DNA from: Bacteroidales bacterium
Lineage (GTDB): Bacteria; Bacteroidota; Bacteroidia; Bacteroidales; UBA932
NCBI GenBank assembly: GCA_017617475.1
Contig: JAFZWC010000031.1
Span: forward strand, 1 to 44,686
Direction: 5' to 3'
Length of the DNA stretch: 44,686 nucleotides
In this document: piece after piece, positions 31,236-39,557 of the stretch
Layout of the letters: the number at the start of each line of letters is the position of its first letter
Numbering within the stretch: the first letter of the stretch is position 1
The notes under the pieces: model-generated
What the model was told of the DNA's origin: nothing
Seen by the model: only the letters and a program-made list of their open reading frames with translations
Databases searched by the model: none
Made by a program: the position numbers and the translations under genes

Positions 31236-31855
31236 TAGCCGCGGAGATATTCCGCCATGGCCCGCAGGGCTTTGCCACGGTGAGAGATGGTGTTTTTCAC
31301 CGCTTCACCCAGCTGGGCGTTGGTTTTCTCGTATCCTTCGGGGACGAAGATGGGATCGTAGCCGAAACCGCCGCGACCGGCGGGAGCAAAGGCGATGTGA
31401 CCTTCCATCACACCGTCAAAGAAGTGATGTTCTCCGTTCACAACCAGGGTGACGGAGGTGCGGAAGCGAGCGTTACGGTTGGCCTTGGCCGTGGAAACAC
31501 CATTGGTGCGGGCCATGGAGGCCTCTTTTTCCCGGCGAGCCATTTCCGTGAGCAGTTTGGCCATGTTGGCCTTGGGATCTTTCTCGGGACCGGCGTAGCG
31601 GGCGGTTTCCACGCCCGGGGCACCGCCCAGGATGTCTACTTCCAGGCCGGAATCATCGGCAAAACAAGGGAGTCCGGTTTTTTTGTAGATGTAGTCGGCC
31701 TTCTGCATGGAGTTGGCCCTGAGGGTATTTCCCGTCTCCGGGATCTCTTCCGTAATACCCAGCGATGCGGGGGTAACGAGCTCAAACCCCTCGCCCAGAA
31801 TTTCTTCTGCTTCCCGGATTTTTCCGGGATTGCCCGTTGCGAAAACAATCTTCAT
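31235..31855 (-). CDS. rdgB: Non-canonical purine NTP pyrophosphatase RdgB/HAM1 (206 aa)
   Basis: The enzyme hydrolyses ITP, dITP and XTP to monophosphates, keeping deaminated purines out of DNA and RNA. MKIVFATGNPGKIREAEEIL is the HAM1 nucleotide-binding start, and the ATG at 31855 is chosen over one three codons upstream because it matches this conserved beginning. CFADDSGLEVDILGGAPGVETARYAG carries the substrate and metal residues, and GRGGFGYDPIFVPEGYEKTNAQL and ISHRGKALRAM complete the signature. It is transcribed from the box at 31882-31889, divergent from the S41 protease gene. Confidence 0.96.
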   Translation of the reverse strand: MKIVFATGNPGKIREAEEILGEGFELVTPASLGITEEIPETGNTLRANSMQKADYIYKKTGLPCFADDSGLEVDILGGAPGVETARYAGPEKDPKANMAKLLTEMARREKEASMARTNGVSTAKANRNARFRTSVTLVVNGEHHFFDGVMEGHIAFAPAGRGGFGYDPIFVPEGYEKTNAQLGEAVKNTISHRGKALRAMAEYLRG

Positions 31856-31881
31856 AAAATACACTAATTTCTAACCGGGCG

Positions 31882-31889
31882 CAAAGATA
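31882..31889 (-). promoter_or_regulatory. -7 promoter box for rdgB-recO
   Basis: TATCTTTG on the minus strand, 26 nt upstream of the rdgB ATG; divergent from the plus-strand box at 31903-31910. Confidence 0.75.
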
Positions 31890-31902
31890 GTGATAATTTT
31901 CG

Positions 31903-31910
31903 TATCTTTG
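31903..31910 (+). promoter_or_regulatory. -7 promoter box for the S41 protease gene
   Basis: TATCTTTG on the plus strand; the nearest likely start codons are at 31933, 31951 and 31966. Confidence 0.75.
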
Positions 31911-31965
31911 TTCACTGGCATCTTCTTTGAAGATGAATGGTTCAGCCAAAATGACGAACAGTAAA

Positions 31966-33582
31966 ATGAAGAAAACCATTATATTATCGGCCCTTGCGGC
32001 CTTCTTTTTTGCCTCGGTGCCGGTGGCATCGGCCCAGTCCAAGAGCTTTACCATGGCCAAATGGGTGGAGGTTTACAATTCCATCCTTAAGGAGCTCAAC
32101 CGCTCCTATGTCGATTCCCTGGAGGTGGGACGCATCCAGCGTGCCGCCGTGGATGCCATGCTGTCGGCCCTGGATCCCTATACGCAGTATGTTCCGGAAG
32201 AGGAGAGGGAAGATTTCCAGATGCAGCTCACCAATACTTACGGAGGCATCGGTGCGGTTATTTACAAGCCGGACGTAAACGGGAACGTGATTATCAACGA
32301 GCCCTATTTCAATTCTCCGGCTGCCCGGGCGAACCTCCGCTGCGGCGACGAGGTACTTGCCATTGACGGCGTATCGACCCACGGCCTCACCAGCGCCGAG
32401 AGCAGCGAACGCATGAGGGGAAAACCCGGCACCACCGTGGTGCTTACGGTAAAAAAACTGCGCGGCGAAACCCTTGATGTTCCCGTGGTGCGCGAGCGCA
32501 TTTCCCTCCCTTCCGTACAGTATGTGGACATGCTCAACGATACGGATGGCTATATCCTTCTGGACAAGTTCACCGACGGCGTGGGCCAGACCGTCCGGGA
32601 CGCCTATCACATCCTCAAGAAGTACGACATGAAGCGCCTGGTGCTGGATTTGCGCGGAAACGGCGGCGGCCTGCTTAACGAGGCCGTGAACATTGTGTCG
32701 CTGTTCGTGCCCCGCGGCTCGGTGGTGGTAACTGCCAAGGGTCGCGCCGCCGGCTCCGAGGAGGTTTACAAGACCACCTCGGACCCCGTGGACACCGAGA
32801 TTCCCATTGTGATTCTGGTGGATTCCGGCAGTGCATCGGCCTCGGAAATTGTTTCCGGCGCCCTGCAGGATTACGACCGCGCCACCATCGTGGGCACCCG
32901 CACCTATGGCAAAGGTCTGGTGCAGAGCATCCGCCCGCTTCCCTATGACGGCCAGCTCAAGGTGACCACCGCCAAGTATTACACGCCTTCCGGCCGATGC
33001 GTCCAGGCCATTGACTACTCCCACCGCAACGAAGACGGATCCGTAGGCCATATCCCGGACTCCCTTACCCACGAATTCACCACGGCCCATGGCCGCAAGG
33101 TGCGTGACGGCGGCGGCATCACCCCGGACTTTACCGTGAAAGGCCAGCGTTACTCCCGCCTTACCTATTCTCTTGTGCTCAACGGAATCGTGGAACAGTA
33201 TGCCCTCAAGTATGTCTGCGAGCACGAGAGTATCCCCCCCGTGGACGATTTCCACTTCACGGACTATGAGGACTTTGTGGCCTTCGCCTCCGACAAGGAG
33301 TTCGACTACCGTTCGTCGGCCCGGGCTTTGTTTGACGACATGAAGAAAGCCCTCTCGGAAGACGGCCTCACAGAAGCCGTTTCCTCGGAGCTTTCGGCCC
33401 TGGAGAAGTCCCTGGACATGGACAAGGCCACTTTCCTGCGCCTGAAGAAGGACGAGATTATCCCCTTCATCGAGGAAGAGATTGTGGTCCGTTACTACTT
33501 CCAGATGGCCGGCATCCGCGTCCGCGTCCGCTACGACACCCAGCTCCACGAGGCCCTCAAGCAACCGGCCATCAGCTGGTAA
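31966..33582 (+). CDS. S41 family C-terminal processing peptidase (538 aa)
   Basis: A secreted tail-specific serine protease. ATG 31966 begins a clean signal peptide (MKKTIILSALAAFFFASVPVASA); ATGs at 31933 and 31951 would add a short polar N-extension. The N-terminal helical region is followed by a PDZ domain (about 75-160, with GGIGAVIYKPD and LRCGDEVLAIDGVSTHGL). The peptidase core has Ser291 in GSASASE and Lys316 in TYGKGLVQ, the catalytic dyad at the usual 25-residue spacing. A C-terminal region of about 150 residues follows the core. It probably acts in the periplasm on envelope proteins. The stop lies 14 bp from the convergent TolC-like gene. Confidence 0.95.
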   Translation: MKKTIILSALAAFFFASVPVASAQSKSFTMAKWVEVYNSILKELNRSYVDSLEVGRIQRAAVDAMLSALDPYTQYVPEEEREDFQMQLTNTYGGIGAVIYKPDVNGNVIINEPYFNSPAARANLRCGDEVLAIDGVSTHGLTSAESSERMRGKPGTTVVLTVKKLRGETLDVPVVRERISLPSVQYVDMLNDTDGYILLDKFTDGVGQTVRDAYHILKKYDMKRLVLDLRGNGGGLLNEAVNIVSLFVPRGSVVVTAKGRAAGSEEVYKTTSDPVDTEIPIVILVDSGSASASEIVSGALQDYDRATIVGTRTYGKGLVQSIRPLPYDGQLKVTTAKYYTPSGRCVQAIDYSHRNEDGSVGHIPDSLTHEFTTAHGRKVRDGGGITPDFTVKGQRYSRLTYSLVLNGIVEQYALKYVCEHESIPPVDDFHFTDYEDFVAFASDKEFDYRSSARALFDDMKKALSEDGLTEAVSSELSALEKSLDMDKATFLRLKKDEIIPFIEEEIVVRYYFQMAGIRVRVRYDTQLHEALKQPAISW

Positions 33583-33596
33583 CGGTCCCTCCCGGG

Positions 33597-34910
33597 CTAC
33601 AATTTCAGCTGGCCTCCGCGGTAGAATTCAACCAGAGAGGTTTGGTAGAGGCATTCGTAGGTGGCCTGGACGGAGTCGGACTGGGCTTTGACCAGGCGGG
33701 CCAGCGATTCGTTGAATTCGGTGATGGTGGCCTTGCCGTTCTCGTACTTGGCCTTGGTGAGCTCGAAGGCGTCTTCGGCCGCGGCGGAGGCCTCCAGGGA
33801 GGCTTCGTACTTGGCCTGGGAAGCTACGGCCGAATTCCAGGCCTGCTGAATCTCCTTATAAAGGCTGTGCTGCGTGCGGAGCAGCTGAACCTGCTGGGCC
33901 TGGTACTGCAGCTTGGCGCTCCGTACCTGGTTGCGCACGCTGAACCGGTTGAAGATAGGAATGCTCAACGACAGGCTCACGTATTTGCTGAAGTTGGAAT
34001 TGAGCTGATTCCAGAAACTCTGCGTGGCAAAGCTGGTGTAGTAGTTGGTGCCCACGCCACCGCCCAGGGAAAGGGAGGGGTAGTAGGACGCCTTGGCAAT
34101 CTGGATCTGCTTCTGGGCTCCTTCCAGGCGCAGTTTTTCGGCCTTGATGGCAGGACGTACGCCCAGGGCTTCGGCATAAATCTCGTCCGGGTGGGGGATA
34201 AGGGCCGATGCGAAGGAAACGTTGGGCCTTACCACGGAGAAGCCTTCCCAGTAAGGGAATTCCAGCAGCTGGGCCAGGTCCAGGAGGGAAGCGCGGATGT
34301 TGTTGTCGGCCTGGATGAGCGTGACGCGGCTCTGCGCCAGGGTAGCCTTTTGCTGGGACACTTCGGCGGCCGATGCCTTACCGGTGTCAAAAAGCCCCTG
34401 CAGTCGTTCTACCTGGAGGGAATCAATGGTAACCTGCCGGGCAGCCACGTCGCGGATTTCGAAGTTGTAGAGGATCTGGATATAGGCCTGGGCCACCTGT
34501 ACGCTCACGTCGTCACGGGCTTTTTCCAGGTCGGCCGTGGCGGCGTCCAGGTTTAGTTTGGCCAGCTGCATGCGGCGGGGTGTGGCCAGGCCGTCGAACA
34601 GCGTCATGTTGGCGCCCACAGAGAAGCTGGTGGAAGAGGAGTTGCCGCTCTCATAGGTGTTGTTGCCGCCGATGCCTCGGCCGAAGCTGAAGTTCTCACC
34701 CACGGAACCGTTCACGGAAGGCAGCCAGGCCATGCGGGCCGAATTCTCGTCTATCCGGCTGTTTTCTAGGGAGATCTCGCTGCCGGCCACGGTGAGGTTG
34801 TGGTCCATGGCCCAGTCGATGCATTCCTGAAGGGTCCAGGAGTGGGACAGATCCGGCAGGGTGTCGGTGGGGGCGGTAAGGACCGCCAGGGCAATGAGCA
34901 GTGCTTTCAT
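33597..34910 (-). CDS. TolC-family outer-membrane efflux protein (437 aa)
   Basis: The outer-membrane channel of the ABC pump encoded upstream. A short signal peptide (MKALLIALAVLTAPTDTLP) precedes the typical start WTLQECIDWAMDHNLTV. Two internally repeated helix-strand-helix halves are visible, each with long Ala/Gln-rich coiled helices (LEKARDDVSVQVAQAYIQIL; LLRTQHSLYKEIQQAWNSAV) and a second-half strand VSLSLSIPIFNRFSVRNQVR, characteristic of the OEP family. It begins 3 nt after the stop of the periplasmic adaptor gene and ends the operon. Confidence 0.94.
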   Translation of the reverse strand: MKALLIALAVLTAPTDTLPDLSHSWTLQECIDWAMDHNLTVAGSEISLENSRIDENSARMAWLPSVNGSVGENFSFGRGIGGNNTYESGNSSSTSFSVGANMTLFDGLATPRRMQLAKLNLDAATADLEKARDDVSVQVAQAYIQILYNFEIRDVAARQVTIDSLQVERLQGLFDTGKASAAEVSQQKATLAQSRVTLIQADNNIRASLLDLAQLLEFPYWEGFSVVRPNVSFASALIPHPDEIYAEALGVRPAIKAEKLRLEGAQKQIQIAKASYYPSLSLGGGVGTNYYTSFATQSFWNQLNSNFSKYVSLSLSIPIFNRFSVRNQVRSAKLQYQAQQVQLLRTQHSLYKEIQQAWNSAVASQAKYEASLEASAAAEDAFELTKAKYENGKATITEFNESLARLVKAQSDSVQATYECLYQTSLVEFYRGGQLKL

Positions 34911-34913
34911 GGC

Positions 34914-36008
34914 TTACTTACCGTTAATGATTTGCGGGCCGCGGACCACATCGGAGGCCGATAGGCCTTCCTTGATTTCGATGGTGACGCCGTCGGACAG
35001 GCCGGTGACCACGGGACGCTTCACCCAGTCGTTGTTCTCCTTCACATACACGAAGGTCTTTTCGTCGTCGTCAAACTGGATGGCGCTCTCGCTCAGGGTG
35101 AGCACGTCCTGAGCCTTCTGGAGCACAATCTCGGCATTGGCGCTGTAGCCGCTGCGGATGGTAACATCGGCCGGAACTTTCACGGAAGCCTTGATTTCGA
35201 AGAGGTTGGTGCCGCCGGACTCGGTGGCCTTGGGGGAGATGTATTCCAGGGCGGCGTCGAACGTCAGGTCCTGCAGGGCGCCCACGGTGATGCGCACGGG
35301 CAGGCCGATGTGAAGCATCCCCACCTCGGTCTCGTCAATGTTGCCGTCGAAGATGAGGTCGTCCATGTTGGCCACGGTGGCGATGGTGGTACCGTCGTTG
35401 AAGGTGTTGGACATGGTGACGGAGTTACCCACTTTCACCGGCACGTCCAGGATGAGGCCGGAGATGGTGGAACGGATGAGGGTGGTACTTCCGCTCTTGT
35501 TGGCCGATGAAACGCCGTCGCGCACAATCTCCAGGGTCTCCTTGGCGATGGAATGTTCCTCCTGGGCCTGCTTGAGGGCCTGGGCCACCTGCTCGAAGGA
35601 TTCGGCACTAACCAGCTTCTGGTCAAAGAGTTTCTTCTCGCGGTCGTAGTTGGTCTGGGCCTGCTTGAGGTTTACCTCGCTCAGGCGCACGCGGCTCTGG
35701 GCCGATGAAAGCTGGCTCATGTCCGGAATCACCTTGAGCTTGGCGATGATTTCGTCTTTCTGGACCATCTGGCCGGCCTCCTTGTACACTTCGGCCACGA
35801 TTCCGTTAATCTGCGGTTTCACGTTAACCTCGTCGCGGGGCTGGATCTTTCCCGTGACCACGGTGGTCTTTACCACCTCTCCCGTGGCGGGCGTGAGCTC
35901 CTGATACTCGATGGCCTTGGGCTGGGACCGCTTGAACAGGTAGGCGAAGGTGCCCACGAAGACAGCGGCCACCAACACGATCATCACAATTCTTACTACT
36001 TTTTTCAT
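34914..36008 (-). CDS. MacA/HlyD-type periplasmic adaptor protein (364 aa)
   Basis: A membrane-fusion protein linking the inner-membrane ABC permeases to the TolC-like channel. The N-terminal anchor (VVRIVMIVLVAAVFVGTFAYLF) is followed by a lipoyl/barrel-sandwich half (VVTGKIQPRDEVNVKPQING), a coiled-coil hairpin (about 95-175), the second lipoyl half (LILDVPVKVGNSVTM) and a beta-barrel (PVRITVGALQDLTFDAALEYI). It is translated from the same operon as the permeases, but 60 bp separate it from the upstream permease and hold a palindromic repeat, which may set its expression relative to the permeases. Confidence 0.94.
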   Translation of the reverse strand: MKKVVRIVMIVLVAAVFVGTFAYLFKRSQPKAIEYQELTPATGEVVKTTVVTGKIQPRDEVNVKPQINGIVAEVYKEAGQMVQKDEIIAKLKVIPDMSQLSSAQSRVRLSEVNLKQAQTNYDREKKLFDQKLVSAESFEQVAQALKQAQEEHSIAKETLEIVRDGVSSANKSGSTTLIRSTISGLILDVPVKVGNSVTMSNTFNDGTTIATVANMDDLIFDGNIDETEVGMLHIGLPVRITVGALQDLTFDAALEYISPKATESGGTNLFEIKASVKVPADVTIRSGYSANAEIVLQKAQDVLTLSESAIQFDDDEKTFVYVKENNDWVKRPVVTGLSDGVTIEIKEGLSASDVVRGPQIINGK

Positions 36009-36036
36009 ATAACTAACAACTTTTTGTTTCTATTAA

Positions 36037-36062
36037 AGATTCTTCGCTTCGCTCAGAATGAC
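36037..36062 (-). repeat. Short palindromic repeat inside the efflux operon
   Basis: The minus strand reads GTCATTCTGAGCGAAG to AAGAATCT, identical in pattern to 12021-12046. It occupies the 60-bp gap between the ABC permease stop (36069) and the adaptor start (36008) and would form a hairpin in the operon mRNA. Confidence 0.85.
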
Positions 36063-36068
36063 AAGTGA

Positions 36069-37322
36069 TTATTCATCTCTCATAGCATCCACGGGCTTGA
36101 TCTGCATGGCACGGGCGGCGGGCATGAGGCCGGCCACCACGCCCAGCACGGTGAGCAGCAGGGCGGCCAGCATGGCCGTTCCAAACGGCACCTGGAAGGC
36201 CGCCTTGAGGATCCCGTCCTCGGTCATGGCCAGTTCCACTCCGTGCAGGATGAGCACGCTGAATACAATGGCCGACATGCCGGCCACCAGCGTGAGCACG
36301 ATGCTCTCGGAAATGATCTGGCTCAGAATCTGGTTGGGCGTTGCGCCAATGGCGCGGCGGATGCCGATTTCCGTGGTGCGTTCCTTAACGCTCACCATCA
36401 TGATGTTGGATACTCCGATGATGCCGGCCAGCAGGGTTCCCAGGCCGATGAGCCACACCAGGAAATTGATTCCCCGGAAGAGGTTGTCCACAATGCCGAA
36501 GATGAGCTGGGTGTTCACCATGATGAGGGCCTGCTCGTCCTTGGGGTCGAAGTAATGCTGACGGGCCAGCACCTCGCGCACCCGGGGCGTGACGTCGTTC
36601 ATGGAAATGCCTTCCTTGGCGGTAAAGCACAGCAGGTGGATTATATTGCCTAAGTTATAGGCCTTGCGCATCTGGTTGATGGGGATGGTGACGGACTCGT
36701 CGGCGCTGCCGTTGATGCTCACGTGTCCTTCGGCCCAGTTCACGCCCACCACGGTGTAATAGTGTCCGTCCAGCAGGATGCGCTGTCCGCAAGGGTCTCC
36801 GCCCTCCGGGAAGAGGCTGGTATACACGCGCTTGCCCAGCACGCACACCTTCCGCTCCTGCGCGTTGTCGGAGTCGTTGATCCATCGGCCGAATTTCATC
36901 TGGGGGGTCTCGATATAGACATAATCGGCCCGGGCTCCCTTTAATATGACATCATTATAATTTTTGTCTCCGTGGGATGCGGTCTTTCCCCAAAGGCTTA
37001 TGGTGGGACTCACCACGTCCAGTTCCGGAATCATGGTCTGGAGCCGGTCCACGTCGGTGAGGGTGAGGTCCCAGGTGCGGCCTTTCTTGAACCCCTTGTA
37101 GGGCTTGGAGGTACTGTTGGAGACGCAGATGCTGGTATTCTGGGCAAAGCCCTCGAACTCCCTGGTCAGGCGCTCTTTCACGCCGCGGCTGCCGCCGTTC
37201 AGGAGCATCAGCATAAAGATGCCCCAGAACACGCCGAAACCGGTGAGAAGGCTCCGCGCTTTATTTCGGAGGATACTGTCCAGGATCTCCTTGAAAGTAT
37301 CGGTATCGAACCACTTTTTCAT
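36069..37322 (-). CDS. MacB/FtsX-type ABC transporter permease A (417 aa)
   Basis: Standard MacB permease layout without a fused ATPase: one N-terminal membrane helix (SLLTGFGVFWGIFMLMLLNGGS), a large periplasmic MacB_PCD domain (about 45-270) and three C-terminal helices starting near INFLVWLIGLGTLLAGIIGVSNIM. The conserved FtsX phrase VKERTTEIGIRRAIGATPNQI follows the second helix. Paralogous to permease B, with which it presumably forms a heterodimer; the genes overlap by 4 nt (ATGA). Confidence 0.93.
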   Translation of the reverse strand: MKKWFDTDTFKEILDSILRNKARSLLTGFGVFWGIFMLMLLNGGSRGVKERLTREFEGFAQNTSICVSNSTSKPYKGFKKGRTWDLTLTDVDRLQTMIPELDVVSPTISLWGKTASHGDKNYNDVILKGARADYVYIETPQMKFGRWINDSDNAQERKVCVLGKRVYTSLFPEGGDPCGQRILLDGHYYTVVGVNWAEGHVSINGSADESVTIPINQMRKAYNLGNIIHLLCFTAKEGISMNDVTPRVREVLARQHYFDPKDEQALIMVNTQLIFGIVDNLFRGINFLVWLIGLGTLLAGIIGVSNIMMVSVKERTTEIGIRRAIGATPNQILSQIISESIVLTLVAGMSAIVFSVLILHGVELAMTEDGILKAAFQVPFGTAMLAALLLTVLGVVAGLMPAARAMQIKPVDAMRDE

Positions 37323-38599
37323 TCTGCACGGAGGGCTTCAATGGGTTTCACACGGGCCGCTTTCCAGGCGGGAATGGCTCCCGCTATGGTTCCGGCAATA
37401 ATGAGAAGCAGGGTGGCTTCCAGGGCGGTGTCCAGGCCTACGGCGGGATTCACCAGCATATTGATCTTGATGAGTTGGCCGTCTCCGTTCATGCCGATGT
37501 CCACGGCATTCTGCGCCACGGTCTTGTCCATGATTTCACAGGCCAGCATGCCCAGGAACATGCCCATATAGCCGAAGACGGTGGTGATGGCGATGCTTTC
37601 GGAAATGATGAGGCCCATGATGCTGCGGGGCTTGGCGCCGATGGCTTTTCGGATGCCGAACTCGTGGGTGCGTTCCTTTACGGTAATGAGCATGATGTTG
37701 GAAATGCCCACGATACCGCTCACCAGGGTGAGCAGGCCCAGGATCCAGAGGGCGGTGCGGATGATGTCCGTTGCCTTGCTCATCTGCATGTTGTCTGTGT
37801 AGCCGTTGTCCAGCCAGAAGGCCGAATTGTCGTCCGGTGCCACGCTGTGAAGGCGCTTGAGGCCGTCTTCATAGGCATTTTCGAAGGCCTTGTGGTCTTC
37901 CAGGGTATGCGGTATGTTTACGCTGAAGGTGATGGACGCCACCTTGTCGCTTTTGTCGTACAGCACCTTGTAGGTGGTATAGGGAATGGGGCACATGCGC
38001 ACGAAGGACCGTTCGTCCGTGAGGAGGATGCCCACTACGCGGTAAGGGGTGTTGTTGGCGTTGATCCACTTTCCCAGGATGCTTTCCGGATTCTTGGGAC
38101 ACAGGGCCTTGGCCTGCGAGGTGGTGATGACGATAACCTTGCGGCGCTCCTTCAGGTCGTCCTGGTCTATGAAGCGGCCGGCCGACAGTTTGAGCTTTTC
38201 CTGCTCCATGTAGTCCGGCATTACGCCGCCCACGGCGCCGCTTACGGTATTGGCGCCCAGGCTCAGGGTAACGCTCGTGCGGGACGTGGCCTGCGTGACG
38301 TTCTCAATGACGCCTTTCCACTCGCTGCCGGCGGTGTAATTGATGTCCTTCTGGTCCAGCTGGATGTTCCGGCCTTCCTTGTAGCCCGCATAGGGCTTGG
38401 AGGTTTGCCAGGCTCTCACCGTGATGCTCTGGGAGATGTAATCGCTCACATTGCCCATGAAGGAATTCATGAGACCGTTGCCGGCACCCAGCAGCGCAAT
38501 CAGCAAAAATATGCCCCAGCTCACCGCAAAGCCGGTAAGGGCCGTACGGAGCTTGTTGTTCCGGAGAGAACTGACAATTTCGTGATAGAGTTCGCGCAT
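37319..38599 (-). CDS. MacB/FtsX-type ABC transporter permease B (426 aa)
   Basis: Paralogue of permease A with the same plan: N-terminal helix TALTGFAVSWGIFLLIALLGAG, a periplasmic MacB_PCD domain, then three C-terminal helices beginning near ALWILGLLTLVSGIVGISNIM with VKERTHEFGIRKAIGAKPRSI. The ATG overlaps the stop of the ATPase gene by one base, and its own stop overlaps the start of permease A. Two unequal permeases with one separate ATPase is a common Bacteroidota arrangement of MacB-like exporters; substrates range from peptides to lipids and antibiotics and cannot be assigned here. Confidence 0.93.
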   Translation of the reverse strand: MRELYHEIVSSLRNNKLRTALTGFAVSWGIFLLIALLGAGNGLMNSFMGNVSDYISQSITVRAWQTSKPYAGYKEGRNIQLDQKDINYTAGSEWKGVIENVTQATSRTSVTLSLGANTVSGAVGGVMPDYMEQEKLKLSAGRFIDQDDLKERRKVIVITTSQAKALCPKNPESILGKWINANNTPYRVVGILLTDERSFVRMCPIPYTTYKVLYDKSDKVASITFSVNIPHTLEDHKAFENAYEDGLKRLHSVAPDDNSAFWLDNGYTDNMQMSKATDIIRTALWILGLLTLVSGIVGISNIMLITVKERTHEFGIRKAIGAKPRSIMGLIISESIAITTVFGYMGMFLGMLACEIMDKTVAQNAVDIGMNGDGQLIKINMLVNPAVGLDTALEATLLLIIAGTIAGAIPAWKAARVKPIEALRAE

Positions 38600-39315
38600 T
38601 ACTTGATGATGCTGGCGCCCCAGGATGCATGGGCGGTGTTTTCTTCAATCTGGCCGATGATGCCGTCTTTGATATGGATGATCTTGTTGGTCTCGTTGGC
38701 CACGCCGCTTTCGTGCGTGACTACGATGATGGTGATGCCTTCTTCCTGGTTCAGGCGCTTCAGGAGCTGCATCACTTCCACGCTGGTCTTGGAGTCCAGG
38801 GCGCCGGTAGGTTCGTCGGCCAGGATAATCTGGGGATGGGTGATGAGCGCGCGGGCTATGGCCACACGCTGCTTCTGGCCGCCGGACATCTCGTTGGGGA
38901 AGTGGGATGCCCACTGGGTGAGGCCCAGTTTATCCAGATACTCCATGGCCAGGTCGTGACGGCGCTTGCGGGACACTCCCTGATAATATAAGGGGAGTTC
39001 CACGTTCTCTACGGCGGTCTTGAAGCCGATGAGGTTGAAGCTCTGGAAAACGAAGCCGATCATGCGGTTGCGGTAGTCGGCGCTCTGCCTTTCGCTCAGG
39101 TCTTTGATGAGCTTGCCGTCAAGGGTATAGGTTCCGGTATCGTAATTATCCAGAATTCCGAGAATATTAAGTAGTGTACTCTTACCGGAACCCGAAGCGC
39201 CCATGATGGACACGAATTCACCTCTTTCGATATTGAGGTTAATACCCTTGAGAACGTGCAGGGGCTGCCCGTTGTTATACGTTTTGTTAAGTTCTTTCAG
39301 CTCGATGAGGGCCAT
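38599..39315 (-). CDS. MacB-type ABC transporter ATP-binding protein (238 aa)
   Basis: The nucleotide-binding subunit of the exporter. Walker A is GASGSGKST, the Q-loop region is MIGFVFQSFNLIG, the signature is MSGGQKQRVAIARA, Walker B with D-loop is ILADEPTGALDSKTS and the switch histidine is in VVTHE. This is the LolD/MacB group of export ATPases. It is the first gene of the five-gene minus-strand operon (ATPase, two permeases, adaptor, TolC) and has a good promoter at 39348-39378. Confidence 0.96.
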   Translation of the reverse strand: MALIELKELNKTYNNGQPLHVLKGINLNIERGEFVSIMGASGSGKSTLLNILGILDNYDTGTYTLDGKLIKDLSERQSADYRNRMIGFVFQSFNLIGFKTAVENVELPLYYQGVSRKRRHDLAMEYLDKLGLTQWASHFPNEMSGGQKQRVAIARALITHPQIILADEPTGALDSKTSVEVMQLLKRLNQEEGITIIVVTHESGVANETNKIIHIKDGIIGQIEENTAHASWGASIIK

Positions 39316-39347
39316 TATTATTGCTGTATTAGTATTCTATTACACTG

Positions 39348-39378
39348 CAAAGATAGAACGGTTTTTTGAATCCGCAAA
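39348..39378 (-). promoter_or_regulatory. Complete -33/-7 promoter of the efflux operon
   Basis: On the minus strand TTTG (39378-39375), 19 nt, then TATCTTTG (39355-39348): a full match to the Bacteroidota sigma-A consensus, 32 nt upstream of the ATPase ATG. Confidence 0.85.
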
Positions 39379-39483
39379 ACTTTTTTCAACAATTAGACGA
39401 AAAATGTTCCCAAACGGTTGGAAAAATGAGCAAAATATATGCCCTGGGTGGGTGTAAATGATTGTTTTAATGGTTATTATGCA

Positions 39484-39515
39484 ATTACCCCCAGGCCGTA
39501 AGGCCCAGGGGTAAT
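39484..39515 (-). terminator. Hairpin downstream of the MFS operon
   Basis: Arms ATTACCCC and GGGGTAAT, continued after two mismatches by GGCC/GGCC, enclose a GTAA loop. It lies 42 nt past the MFS stop on the minus strand. The following sequence is A/T-rich but lacks a strict T-run, so it may be a terminator or a palindromic repeat. The rest of 39379-39557 holds nothing recognisable. Confidence 0.5.
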
Positions 39516-39557
39516 CGTTTAAGGGTCACACAGTCAGCTGTTTATGCCCACGGGTGA

